A stretch of DNA of 64,000 nucleotides, from NCBI GenBank assembly GCA_024364735.1, contig JAGFNQ010010100.1, forward strand, positions 50,805 through 114,804. The letters are read 5' to 3'. This stretch comes from Boesenbergia rotunda. Taxonomy: Eukaryota > Streptophyta > Magnoliopsida > Zingiberales > Zingiberaceae. Of the stretch, positions 43,568-55,442 are shown piece by piece. A program made the position numbers and the translations under genes. Numbering within the stretch: position 1 is the first letter of the stretch; each line of letters begins with the position of its first letter. Under the pieces are notes generated by a model that worked only from the letters and a program-made list of their open reading frames with translations, ran no database searches and had not been told where the DNA came from.

Positions 43568-46500
43568 CTATACCATGTTCTTGGGTGCATCATCAACAAC
43601 TTCTGCAGGTTGATCTGACCCAATGCTTGCGAAACATCCACCCTTACAGTTCATATATTTCTGCAAACTGGTTAGGATCGAATAAAATACTGTTAGTATC
43701 TTACTGAGAAATACATAACTATTTGATCGTGATTGTTTAACTAATCAAAAAAGAACTTTGACAATTTGCGATAATTATACATCCTAGGGAGAATGCTGAA
43801 CCTTAACTACGCCAAGAGATCTAACATTTAGTGACAGATGCTATCGAACACATCTAGTGACTATCTAAATCTAATGCATCCTTTGAAATCTGATAATGAG
43901 AAAGGCCTAAAAGCATTCACAAATTGGCGGTTTTGGTAAAGACAGCAATATGCAGAATATACGGTTATGTTGACTCCTATGTTTCTACGAGATTCAGTGA
44001 CTTTTGACATCATTAATACCATCGAGACCGGAGATAAGAATAGAAGATGAATGAGCATATAATCTAGTTTCTCAAAAGAAAAAAACTTACAAATCACATC
44101 TATTCAGAAGCAAGAGTCTGTTTGGAACACATGTTTTCCCTCTTGAGCTGCAAACTGCATTACAAGATTCTCCGAGCCTATTTCCAAATAAGATTTATGC
44201 ATAACAAGTGTCATACTAAATGACAAGCATACACAGAAATTGAAGTACAATTACCTTCCGACAACAATGTCGATACCAGATAATCTTGCTTCAGAATTTG
44301 GCTCTGTGTTCCCTGATTCAAAGATTGCTTGCCAATCAATATGTGAAAGCAATGATATCCTCGAAGCAAAAATGTTTTCTTTGTCGCAATATGATGTAAT
44401 AAACAAATGTGTATCAGGATAAAGGTTTACTAGTACCTGTAGAATTTGATTGAAGTGAAAAACAGTGGTGGAACTCACTTGCATAAGCATTCTCATGAAC
44501 CTAGACAGAAAGCCCACTGAATAAATATGGTAAACCAAAGGCAGGATCATTAATTAACGTGCATCACAGAGTCACAGCCATCAGGTTGTTCATATGCATG
44601 AGAATAATTCTACGCAATCTATAAATCTACTTCATGTCATGCTTGTGCTAGTCACTACACCAGCATGGATAGATATCTATGGCAGATATTGATATGATAA
44701 CTTTCCGATCGAAAGCCAACAAGGAGAGTCTAGAAGACCAAGATGTTTATGCCCAAGATAAATATCTTTCCTTCCGGTTTTTTTAGTCAACAAAGATTTT
44801 GTTAAAGCACAAAAAACTTACCTGATGAACATGTTTTATGGTAATAACCTTTTGTAAGTTCTTCTTTTAAGTTTCATAGAGAATGCCATAGTCACCAATG
44901 AAATTGGTATAGATATAGAAGAAGAAAAGGTGAGCGTGACAGAGCATTACCACACTTGCAGAGTTATGACGGCATCTTCCAGCACAGAAATCAAACACAC
45001 TAGAATAAGTTCCTAAAAGAGAGGAAGAACAAGAGAGTGAACAAACAAGAAGAAAACTCTTCTCAACAAACCTACACCTGTAGCTTTACCTGCTGTGATT
45101 GGTTTAGCAATTTTCACCTTCAAAGCCATATCTTTTTCAGTCTGTAGAGAAAATGGGATGAATCAAACTTTCAAATTTTTTAAAAAAGGTCAGGAAGCAT
45201 TCAACAGGGAGGAAGTAACCCTTGATGGATCTAAGCAGCATGATACACAGTACTCATATGAGTTGCAACAATGTGAAACAAGGTTGCAGCCCCTGCAAAT
45301 TGCAGTATTGAGTTCAGAATGTGATTCACTTGGAGGACAGTTGATTATAGCATTATGAATACAGTTCAAAGAGAAAACTCACTGACAAGAAAATCGGTGC
45401 CCTTTAGAGGGACAGCAATGGGTCCATGAATTAACGGAAAGGGCAGTACATACATATCCTGCACAATTTCCAATGTTTAATTACTGAAGGAAAATCAATA
45501 TCTCACTGAATCAACAATGTTTGAGTATGAAACACTCAAAAGAATGACAGACAGCTGAAAAGGATGAGGGCCTTGTACTAACATACCATAGGCATGCAGC
45601 AGCTCTAAGAAACCAGAATTTAAAAAATAGAGAAAGAAAATGAAAAAAAAAAATCCAAAATCATACCATTATCATCTGATAATAAGTAACGCCCCTGGAC
45701 AGTATTCCTACAAACAGGATTCTCCACAAGACCGATATCCTTCCTAGGATCAGTTTCAAACAAAATCAGCATATGGATTTCACTCTTATTCCACTACAGC
45801 TACGGGAATTTTACAATAATCAAAAGTGTGATGGAATATTCTAGATGAAATTATCCTGAATTACAATTCATACTTCCTAGAACACAAAATTTAAAAACTT
45901 TTGGCCAACACTTTCAAACTTACCATGATTGTTTATCTTAAGCATAACCAGATTTCAGCTAGGTTAATTTTCTTTACACAAATCTAAAGAAGTTGAATGG
46001 AACTCCAAATAGAGGGCAGGATAATGAAATATCCTAGACCAGACAAGCCGATAATGAAATGGTAATTGTTAGAAGAAAGTGCTACTTTAAAAAGAATTAT
46101 ATCACACATTATCTCCGTTGTTGGAAAGAGTCCACGTTGTTTATTCTTGACATTATAAAAAAAAAGAACATTCTCCAAACTTGAAATCACTTTGGCAGAA
46201 GCACCATGACTTTTCCACCAAAATAAGAGCATTTTTGATGAAGCATTTAACATGGTCATTTTGATTAGTTCAATTTATGTTGTGTATCGGTATTTGTACA
46301 TAGAAAACAAATATGCACCATTTAGAAAGGAACTTTAGATTGCCGAATAAGAATAACTGATGGAAGGGGCAATTTGGCAACTAGAATTCTGTGAAGAAAT
46401 TCTCCATAACTGCAATAGAACATTTTGAAAAGAGATTCAACAGGAGTGAATAACATTATTTATTTATACTCAGATAGCACTGGAAGCCTTAGGTTGCTCA

Positions 46501-47120
46501 CTCTCTCAGATTTAGAACCCAGCTTGCTAGTATTTAATATAAGGCAGTTGAAAACAAGCGTATATAGAGGCAGTGAATCTGCTATAGCGTAATGGCTTGA
46601 ATCTTGATCCAACAAATGTTCTAGAATAAGGAAAAAAAAAACACCAAGTAGGTATCAAGCAATCTACGACAACTATATAATAGTATATTATTGTGCATGA
46701 AAAAAGACGTTTTAACTCAAGAAACCTGAAAAAAAAAGGCAGCTAAAGCTTAGTAAAATCTATGCTCGTTACCAAAATCGCCTATTCTAGAAGCATAAAT
46801 ATCAACTTTAATCTTCCATCTCCCTGCGTAACGCTTTAGTTCCGCCACTTAAAATTTTACAAGAATCTCGCGTGCCTCTCCTTTCAAAAACAAAACACAA
46901 AGATTCCCGTGTGCACTAGGGTCGCCGAAATGACTAAAAATCGACTAAAACCCCCCAAAAATCAATTTTTATAACATCACAGAATACTAAGAGTCTTCAG
47001 GATCAATTGGATGAACACTTACCGAATCGCGCGGATTGAAGAAGGGAAGCTGAAGAATAGGAGGATACATAGGCTCCAGTAGAGCGCATGAGTAGCGAGA
47101 TCGCAGCAGCGATTCCCCAT
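43568..47120 (-). CDS. SPRING1: SPRING/C12orf49 homologue (UPF0454), ten exons, 248 aa
   Basis: Exons: 47023-47120, 45667-45743, 45383-45458, 45220-45292, 45090-45141, 44951-45012, 44437-44500, 44255-44312, 44091-44177 and 43568-43667. They total 747 bases and stay in frame throughout. The intron after 45220 begins with the weak donor GTTACT; the others are standard. The N terminus has a hydrophobic segment (LYWSLCILLFFSFPSSI, about residues 14-30), a signal anchor. The rest is cysteine-rich: CRNTVQGRYLLSDDNGYVC, CCPSKGHRFSC, GCNLVSHCCNSYEYCVSCCL, VFDFCAGRCRHNSASV, VHENAYASEFHHCFSL and CNAVCSSRGKTCVPNRLLL. CRNxVQGRxxxxD..GYVC and the CC/YCVSCC pattern are those of animal SPRING, a Golgi protein that supports the site-1 protease. 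Plants have site-1 protease but no SREBP, so the client here must differ (inference). It is transcribed divergently from the PATRONUS-like gene. Confidence 0.88.
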
Positions 47121-47339
47121 CTTGCCGGGACGCCGAAATGTGACGTCGTAGATTTCGAGCAAACAAGTAAATCCGGTCCGCCGAGGAAATTAGGCCGGGC
47201 CGAAGCCCAAGTTAATAAGGACTGAGTTTAAGGCCGGGCCGAAGTTAGCTGGATCGAATTGAAATTGCCCCTAATAATAATAATAATAAAAGCCTTTTGC
47301 ATGCACGTGGAGGTCACGTGCAAAATGAGTGTTTAAAAT

Positions 47340-47349
47340 GCAAACGGTC
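47340..47349 (+). promoter_or_regulatory. MSA-like element (AACGG core)
   Basis: GCAAACGGTC matches the mitosis-specific activator consensus YCYAACGGYY at 8 of 10 positions including the AACGG core. It lies 31 bases from the perfect site at 47380. Confidence 0.45.
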
Positions 47350-47379
47350 TTTCGTCCCACTCATTATCGCTCTTTTTTC

Positions 47380-47389
47380 GACCGTTGGG
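47380..47389 (-). promoter_or_regulatory. MSA element, perfect match
   Basis: On minus CCCAACGGTC fits YCYAACGGYY at all ten positions. MSA elements bind three-repeat MYB factors and drive G2/M expression in plants. The downstream gene looks like a securin, so a G2/M element fits its role. Confidence 0.6.
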
Positions 47390-47410
47390 TGCACTCGCTC
47401 TCCGTCTTCA

Positions 47411-48345
47411 AAGAGAAAGGGGAATTAGGGTTTTCTCCATAGGCTCTCGTATTGCGGCGAACTTTCTGGCAGGTGATCTCTGAGTATATTGTCCCCTTTG
47501 GCGTCGATTTGTTCTTTCGGCGTCTAACCGATCATTGTGTCGTGTGGAGATCCGTGGAGTATTTTGTTCCTTTGTGATTTCGATCTTTTTGATGGCGTTC
47601 TTTTATCCGAGATCTTCTTGATGATACACTTGTTTCGAAATTTTGTTCTTTTTTTCCGAACACCTTCGTGTGCTTTATACCAATTATCCGATGGGTTTGG
47701 ATCATCGTGCAGCTTTGAAAAGATTAGTGTCGAATTGGTTCCGTATCTTGATGCGCGAATCTGCTAAAGAAATTATGTTTCCCTCACTGTTCTAGTTGAA
47801 ATCTTGCTAATGTAGTCCTCTTTGATCTCTCTTCATATCGTCGCATTTGCATTTTACACTTCTGATTTCATGTTTGTTCTCAGTGAATCATTGTTCTGGA
47901 GCTTATGCATAATTGTCTCGCATTATCACTAATAAAGTTGTGCCTATTGTTTCCTTTTGAAATTATATTGGATACGATAATGGGAAATTCATTAGCAGTT
48001 ATGTTTTTCTATCAAGATAAAGAATTACAGTATCCTAGTTTTCTCTCTTGATTCTGCAACTAAAGCTTGTGTTCTAATCTATTTATGCCCTAAGGGTGGT
48101 TGTCGGCGTCTACAGCAGATTAGATTTCTGAGATCTTTTGGCAAATTTTTCTTTGTTTGTTTGGTCGGAGAAACTGGTTTCTGTGCCTGGTAGCTTATTC
48201 TCTTTTGTTTCATTAAAGTGGATCTCTCAAGTTTCTCCATGTTTCTGATGACCTAAGCTGGTCGAATAATTAGTGCCAACTGAATTATTTTCATCAAAAT
48301 TTTACTCGTTCTAATTTGCCAATACAGAAATATTGGTTCTGAACA
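47411..48345 (+). other. 5' UTR and UTR intron of the PATRONUS-like gene
   Basis: A pyrimidine-rich leader (CTCTCCGTCTTCAAAGAGAA...TTAGGGTTTTCTCC) ends at GGCAG before the donor GTGATCTCTG at 47473. The acceptor AATACAG ends at 48327, 18 bases before the ATG. The TTAGGGTTTT word is a common plant translation/proliferation-gene (telo-box like) motif. First introns in 5' leaders often raise expression. Confidence 0.6.
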
Positions 48346-49910
48346 ATGGCTCATCGACCACCTGTCGTCATTCAACACGAGAATCTTCACGGCCGTATAG
48401 GTAAAGCTTGAATATCTATATTTTAAAGGTTTTGATCTGTGGAAACTTCTATTTCTAACAAGAGATGCATCTTGCAGAGAAGGATGTTGCACGTCAAAAG
48501 CCTACTAAGGCTGGTCAGCAAGCCAGAAAGGCACTGGGTGATCTTTCAAACACTGGTAAACCTCCAGTTTCTGGTCCGTGGAAGGCCTCATCTCTGAAGG
48601 ACAAATCTGCCTCATCTCTGAAGGACAAGTCTTCAGTACTCGGTCGTCAGCCCATCAAATATGCTGCCAAGAGTCCTTTCCTTACCGATGAGGAAACGAG
48701 AAAATGCCATCAGTGGGCTAAAGAAGGAATCGAGCAGATGCACTTCTCAGGAAACAATATGCAAAAGCTACAAAAAGATACTGAAGAAGAGCGTATATTC
48801 TCTATGCATAAACCTTTTTGTCCTAGAATTTCCAATAATTGTTCAGGTGCTAATTCTAGTTATTGGCAATTATGTCTCTGATAACCTTTCAACAGGTGTT
48901 AAAAAGAAGGTTCACAAGGTTATGACTACCTTACATGAATGGTTAAATGATTCCTACGATCTTGGTTTGCGGGTGAAGGTATGTGTCTTGGGTTTGTTAC
49001 TGAACAGGTCCTCGATCAACATCTAGTCAGTGCCTTTATTATAGTTATATTACCATAATAGATGATGACTCCTTAAAGCCAAGAAATTTAGTGTAGTTTT
49101 ACAAGCATTAGAAGATTGAATTTTCTAAAATGAAGCTCAAATGTATTGATCATTTCTTCAACTTTGTTGTTATGCTATCATATTGGTTGCGTCTTTGTGC
49201 TTTTCATGAAATGACGAGTCTTCTGTTCTTAGGGATCCCATATACCTTTTGATGTTGGGCAATTAGATCTAGTATGACTTGAAAAATGGGTGTCAGGGAT
49301 TAGTATTTGGCATCATCTGATGGCACGGATGGATCAATCATTCACTTGAAGGCACAAACAACAAATGTTTGTTTGTAACAAAAATTCTGCTACACTATTT
49401 AATGAGGATGCGAATTGGACTCGTTGAATGCACAACATATGGAGTATATGCCATCCATCTCTTTAACCTAAGTTAAATGTTATCTAGCGTACTGCCTGCC
49501 TCTTTATCCCAGTAACTCCTGCCAATCAGCCTTCCTCCAAATAAATCTACATCAATGCATTATTCTTAACTGAGATTGAATTGTTGTTCGACATCTTACA
49601 GTTGTTAATGTGCTTTCGGGCAGGAAGTCCCTCTAGAGTATGATGCAGGGAAGATGGAATTGGAGCCAGAAGTGCTTCCTTCCACCATCAAATCTGCTCC
49701 AAGTGTTAATTCCAAAGGTACTTTCTCAGAGTGGAATATGTTTTTGTCCTTTGGAGCAATATTTTTCACATGATTTCCCACACCGAAACACTTACGATGT
49801 TTTCAGGTTGCGAAGAAATTGATGGTCCACTTGGCTCTGACTCTGAGATTGATCAACTCCCATTCTTCGTGGATTCCACTGTGCTTGAGCTTGAGCTAAG
49901 TGAAGATTAA
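48346..49910 (+). CDS. PANS: PATRONUS-like protein (plant securin), five coding exons, 216 aa
   Basis: Protects sister-chromatid cohesion by holding back separase until anaphase, in the nucleus. Coding exons: 48346-48400, 48478-48792, 48896-48978, 49624-49717 and 49807-49910; all joints keep frame and total 651 bases. A 5' UTR intron runs 47473-48327 (GT-AG). The N terminus MAHRPPVVIQHENLHG has an ENL motif where PATRONUS has its DEN box. A destruction box RKALGDLSN is at residues 35-43, the signal for APC/C. An internal repeat ASSLKDK occurs twice. The core SPFLTDEETRKCHQWAKEGI, then MHFSGNNMQKLQKD and VKKKVHKVMTTLHEW, resembles PATRONUS/RSS1. The C terminus is acidic (LELELSED). The family call rests on the D-box and core, not on a search. 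Confidence 0.75.
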
Positions 49911-51130
49911 CTAAACTTGCCGGTTGGGAAAGTTCCTCTTGCACTGAACAATGCATTATCTTGCTTGCAGATCAAAAGACTTCTCCATGATTGTTGTTTC
50001 TTAGATTTAAAGTAGGATGTGGTGTTTGTAGTATTCTTGTGTATAACTTGCCATGCCATGTTGAAGATTATGCATCATTCGATGCCTCCTAACAGAAGTA
50101 GATTTCCCTAATTTACATTCACCTCATCATTTTATGCAATGTCCGTAGTTTTTTTTTTGATTGGATGAGCTCGGTAGCTGTTACACCACCTCTTTGTTCA
50201 CTTCTTTTTGTTAAACTAACTTTGATGCTAGATTTATTGAGGGGTTGAAATCTTAACTTCGGAAGATACTAAATTAAAATAAATAGTAAACTCACTAGCT
50301 TGGATACCTAATCTTAGTTTAGTATTAGGTTTCCATTAGGTGGTGGTAAAGCATCACAATTTCTTTAAAGGGGTCGGAGCCGCAAATTTCTTTTGTGGAG
50401 TTTAGTTTGATTTAGGGGTCAGAGCCGCAAATGTACTCTAAATTTTGGTTTAAAATTATCTTTTTGATTCCATCTCGCCCAATATTGGTACAAGTTATAA
50501 TAATATTTAATTAGTTGAAAAAAAAAGTAATTTCAAGATTTAGGTTTAGGTTGATCTTTTTTAACAAATCATATGTACTCTAAGTTTTGGTTTAAAAGTA
50601 TCTTTTTAATTCGATCTCGCCCAATATTGCTACAAGTTATAATAATATTTAATTAGTTAAAAAAAGAGAGTAATTTTAAGATTTAGATTTAGGTTGATCT
50701 TTTCTAACAAATCAAATGTACTCTATGTTTTGGTTTAAAATTATCTTTTTGATTCGAACTCGCCCAATATTGGTACATGTTATAATAATATTTAATTAGT
50801 TGAAAAAAGAGAGAGTAATTTTAAGAATAAACATATAAAACCGGATAAGTTCATGATCTTTAATTTTATTCAATTTCATCTTTGATGAATATTATCATCT
50901 TTGTTTGAATAAGTTATTTTTCCATTGGGTGAGCTAGATAGATGTATCACCAAATTAAATTTTATTTTTGACTTGACCCTGATAGATAGAAATTAAACTT
51001 ATTACGAACTTAATAAAGGATTTCATCACTTTTCGATTGAGATTTCAACTCCATTGTATATTTACACTAACAAATTGGGAAGATTAGAGATTAAAAAATA
51101 GTAATTTTGATATACTTAGTAATGTCCTAA
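49911..51130. other. Intergenic with a 143-bp tandem repeat
   Basis: After the 3' UTR of the securin-like gene, from about 50430 to 50830, a unit of about 143 bases is repeated almost three times. It contains TGTACTCTAAGTTTTGGTTT, CTCGCCCAATATTGGTACA and AGTTATAATAATATTTAATT; unit starts are near 50431, 50573 and 50717. No ORF. The rest is ordinary AT-rich DNA. Confidence 0.75.
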
Positions 51131-51780
51131 GAGCATTCAGTGATAGGGTTGAGTAGTCCTTAGCAGGACACGTGGGCTGAAAAAGCTGGATGGCAAGATG
51201 TGGCGAGTCCGAGCGACTCCCTTCCAGAGCTCCCGAGACCCTCTCCGGAAACGGAGCCTCTAGACCCCCCCCCCCCTCCGCGGGGTAAACACGCCTTGAA
51301 AATCATATCAGAAAATCTCTCCCGGGATCATCCCGGGAAGTCGGGGCCCGAGACCATCTCGGGGAAGCGGAGCGCCCGCGACCTCCCGGGCTAGAAGACC
51401 CCGAGATCACCTCGGGGAAGCGGAGCCCAAGCAGCATTCGACCCCAAGTAACGCCCCCCTTTTTTCTTGGATCTATGGATAAATACCCCCACTATCGCGG
51501 AGTCATCATGACTCTTAAATATCACAACGGGTCACACTTAATGACGGCGTGGACCGTTTCAAACACTATCCTGTAACCGACAAAAGGGGGGACGTGGCAT
51601 AGATCATGGGACGCACCAAGGCAGTCGCCGCAGGTATAAAAGGTAGTCCAACCCCTCCAGTAAGGGGATTATGCACTCTCTGCTACTTATACATCTTTCT
51701 GCTTATACTTTTCCTCTTCATCGAGGCACTGACTTGAGCGTCGGAGTGGGCTCCGCCAGAAAACCTCCGACGTGTTCCCT
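51130..51780 (+). mobile_element. LTR fragment of a Ty3 element
   Basis: GC-rich segment with a TATA box (TATAAAAG, 51636-51643) followed by a leader (GGGGATTATGCACTCTCTGC) and the phrase ACTTGAGCGTCGGAGTGGGC, which is typical of plant Tat/Retand LTR R-U5 ends. U3 contains hairpins CCCGGGATCATCCCGGG, CCCGAGACCATCTCGGG and a related third. It is cut at 51780, where Athila gag starts in the middle of its zinc knuckle. Confidence 0.7.
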
Positions 51781-53700
51781 ATTTGCTCTAGTCAAGAACA
51801 TAATTCAGATTCATGTCCCAACCTCCAACAAGATGAGACAATAGCGGTATTGGTTAGGGGACAATTTCAAGCTCGGAATAACCCCTATTCCTCTGCTTAT
51901 AACCCTGGTTGGAGGGATCATCCAAATCTGAGGTATGGAAATTCTTTCTACCAACAACACCCACAACAACAACAATTTCAGAAGTCTCAACAAAATTTCT
52001 AGCAACCATAGCAATCTCAGCCCCAAAATATGCAATTCCAGCCCCAAAATCAGCAATTCCAGCCAACATTTCAAAATTTTTAGCAACTGTTTCAAGGGAA
52101 TCAACAAGGTTTCCAAGAGAATTTGAATCTTCCACAGCAATATCAACCCTTACAGCAGCAACTCCAACAACCACAGCAAGGTTTTCAGTCTTGGAATCAA
52201 AATTTTCAACCACAGAATCAAGGATTTCAGCCCACTTAGTTTCAATCTTCACCACAACCATTCCCACTTCAAAATCAGAATTTTCAAGGCTATAATTCTC
52301 AGCAAGTTCAACCATCATTCCAGCCTAATTATCAGCCATTTCAGCAACAATTTCATCCCTCCTATCAGCCCCAACAGCACCAATTCCAACAATCACAGTA
52401 GGGTAATATTTTTGGCGCCTTATAAAACATCGAAAGGCAAATTGGATAATTGGCTAGTGGGATAAATCAAAGTCAAGCTCAAGGATCAAGCAAATTACTT
52501 TCTCAAGCTACTCCTAATCCAAAGGGAAACGTTAGCACTATTACTTTGAGGAATGAGAAGGTTACTTCAACTAAAAAGGGTCCAAGAGCAGATTTTTCTG
52601 GAAACAGGGTAGCATCTGTATTTTCAGCACCAATCAGCCCTAGAATCACTTCAAAATCAGTTGGTTCCGCCCCTAGTCCGTGCTCAACTCCTTCATCAAG
52701 TAGTCCTTTGATTTTAGTGGAAAATGAGGGAGAAATTAGTGCCGAAACCAACCTCACAGCAGCTACATCAAGTGGGACAGCAGCTCAAAATTCAGCCCCT
52801 CCAATTTCGGTTCAAGAGGAAGAAATGAGGGTGCCCTTGCCCTTTCCACAGCGGAAAACTCAAGCCAAAATTCAAGTGGAGGAGGAGAAAATGAAAGAAT
52901 ACAATGAGCTTGTAAAATTGTTTAGCAAAGTAGAAGTTAATGTACCCCTGTTGACAATGATTAAACAGATTCCTAAGTATGCAAAATTCCTGAAAGATTT
53001 ATGTGTTCACAAGAAGAAGCTTAAGGAGAATGAATTGGTCAGCTTGGGGAAAAATGTTTCAGCACTCATTCATGTCATACCTCAAAAGTGTGAAGACCCT
53101 GGAGTTTTTACTGTATCATGTGAGATAGGGAGGACTATGTTTCATGATGCTATGCTAGACTTGGGAGCCTCCATCAATGTAATGCCCAGATCGGTCTTCC
53201 AGATGCTTGGCATTGGCCCTCTACAGCCCACTGGAGTGGTAATTCAGTTAGCTGACAGAAGCCAGACCCATCCAGCAGAAGTTATTGAAGATGTTTTAGT
53301 AAAAGTTAAGGAGTTGATTTTCCCTGCGGACTTCTACATTCTAGACATGGAAGGAGACTATCTTGCACATAAATCCCCACTTATCCTTGGGAGGCCTTTT
53401 CTGAAGACTGCCAGAACGAAGATTGATGTTTATGCTGACACACTTTCGATGGAAGTGGGAGACACAGTAGTCCAGTTTGGCATTTTTGATGCTATGAAGT
53501 ACCCTAGGGTAGATCATTTCGTTATGAGCATTGACATTTTGGATGGACTGGTTGATACAGATTCAGTGGGTGAGAGATTTTCACATGATTTTCTGGAGGA
53601 CATATTTCTGCAGATAAGGCTGAGGGAATACTTGCTATTGAGACTGAGGCTATTTCAGAGTGTATTTCAGATTCACTTCCAGCTGGTGAGGATTTTCTAG
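51781..53700 (+). pseudogene. Athila copy A: gag C-terminus and protease
   Basis: Enters at ICSSQEHNSDSC, the second half of a CCHC knuckle. A glutamine-rich tail is full of TAG/TAA codons where CAG/CAA is expected (at least seven between 51990 and 52450). The longest open part is 52450-53700. It contains SAPPISVQEEEMRVPLPFPQ, LTMIKQIPKYAKFLKDLCVH and the protease active site LDLGASINVMPRSVF (about 53160), then PLILGRPFLKTARTKIDVY. The 5' part of gag, primer site and LTR are missing. Confidence 0.85.
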
Positions 53701-53861
53701 GTGTAGGGGATTGCACAGAGCCCCAAGGATCACCTATTTCTATTGACATATCAGAGGATTCAGAGTTTAGGTGTGATAGTGTAGGAGATTGCACTGAGCC
53801 CCAAGGATCACTCATACCTTCTGAGCAGGGCCAGATTGAACTTAAGCCATTACCAGGCCAC

Positions 53862-55442
53862 TTGAAGTATGTGTACCTAGGAGAGGAGCAGAATTTTCCA
53901 GTTATTATTGCACAGCATTTGGAATCAGAGCAGGAAGAGAAATTATTACAAGTCCTGAGGCATTACAAGAATGCGATTGGGTGGACTTTATCAGATTTAT
54001 CAGGTATCAGCCCAGCTATTTGTATGCACAGGATATTTTTGGAAGAAAATGTTAAACCCGTGAGGCAGCCACAAAGGAGACTTAACCCACTTATTTTGGG
54101 CGTTGTAAAGAAAGAGGTGACTCGACTTCTACAGGCAGGTATCATTTATCCCATTTCTGATAGTCAGTGGGTTAGTCCCATACATGTGGTGCCCAAGAAA
54201 CCTAGGGTGACAATGGTAGCAGATGAAAGCAATGAACTAGTGCCCACCAGAGTTAAGAATTCCTGGAGAGTCTGCATTGATTACAGAAAGCTCAACAAGG
54301 TTACAAGAAATGATCACTTCCCTTTACCCTTTATTGATCAGATGCTTGAAAGACAGGCAGGGAAGTCCCATTATTATTTTTTGGATGGTTATTCAGGCTA
54401 CTTCCAGATTTGTATAGATCCAGAGGACCAAGAGAAGACTACCTTCACTTGCCCCTTTGACACTTTTGCCTACAGACGGATGCCTTTTGGACTCTGCAAC
54501 GCACCCGGTACATTTCAGAGATGCATGGTGAGTATATTTGGTGAGTTGATAAAGCATTGTATGGAGGTATTTATGGATGATTTTTCAGTTTTTGGCACGT
54601 CTTTTGATTCATGCTTAGAAAATTTGTCTAGGGTTTTACACCGTTGCATTGAGACTAACCTTGTGCTTAATTTTGAAAAATGTCACTTCATGATAGAGCA
54701 TGGTATTGTACTTGGACATATAGTCTCTAGGAGAGGTATAGAGGTAGATCCTGCAAAAATAAGTATTATTTCTTCTTTATCTTACCCCGTATGCGTACGG
54801 GATGTTCGTGCTTTCCTTGGACATGCAGGTTTCTACCGCAGATTTATTAGAGACTTCAGTGATATTGCTCGACCATTGACAAAACTTTTGCAGAAAGATG
54901 TTGAGTTTTGCTTTGATGATAAGTGTAAAGAAGCTTTTCACAGACTCAAGGAGGCTCTTACCTCTGCTCCTATTATTAAGTCACCTGATTGGAATTTGTC
55001 ATTTGAATTAATGTGTGATGCATCTAATTTTGCAGTGGGTGTTGTTCTAGCACAGAGGGTGGATGGAGCACCTCATGTCATATGCTATGCCTCCAAGACC
55101 CTAGATGTTGCCCAAACAAACTACACCACCACTGAAAGAAGCTTCTTGCCATAGTTTTTTGCTTTAGACCGTTTCAGATCTTACTTATTGTGCTCACATG
55201 TTATAATTTTTTCTGATCATGCAGCTCTAAAATACCTGTTGAAAAAGCCTGATGCTAAACCTAGACTGATCAGATGGATGCTCCTGCTCCAAGAATTTGA
55301 CCTGGAGATCAGAGATAGAAGTGGCAAGGAAAACCTAGTTGCAGGTCACTTAAGCAGAATTAAAGGAGATGGATCACCTGCCACCATTGACGATGATTTT
55401 AGAGACGAGCATCTTCTTGCAGTACATGGTGAGACACCTTAG
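53862..55442 (+). pseudogene. Athila copy A: reverse transcriptase and RNase H
   Basis: The first open part (to 55154) has ISPAICMHRIFLEE, YPISDSQWVSPIHVVPKK, CIDYRKLNKVTRNDHFPLPF and the catalytic FMDDFSVFG (about 54570). The thumb VLGHIVSRRGIEVDPAKIS and the RNase H start MCDASNFAVGVVLAQ follow. At 55150 a pair of compensating one-base indels in A and T runs creates a stop; RNase H then goes on to HAALKYLLKKPDAKPRLIRW and NLVAGHLSRI. The last stop at 55440 replaces a Trp codon (TGG to TAG). Confidence 0.88.

Larger units (their letters stand above)
47121..47420. promoter_or_regulatory. Shared promoter region of the divergent gene pair
   Basis: Only about 300 bases separate the SPRING start codon from the likely transcription start of the securin-like gene. 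It contains a short (AAT)n run (47273-47290), a CACGTGGAGGTCACGTG double G-box-like stretch (47305-47325) and two MSA-like sites. No clear TATA box on either strand. Confidence 0.55.

Noticed and set aside
43861..44550. Short ORFs across SPRING introns
   Set aside because: They merge exon and intron bases; only the spliced reading gives the conserved protein.
51811..52318. Leucine- and valine-rich minus-strand ORFs, repeated at 58819-59326
   Set aside because: Antisense to the glutamine-rich gag tail; the bias comes from CAA/CAG codons.
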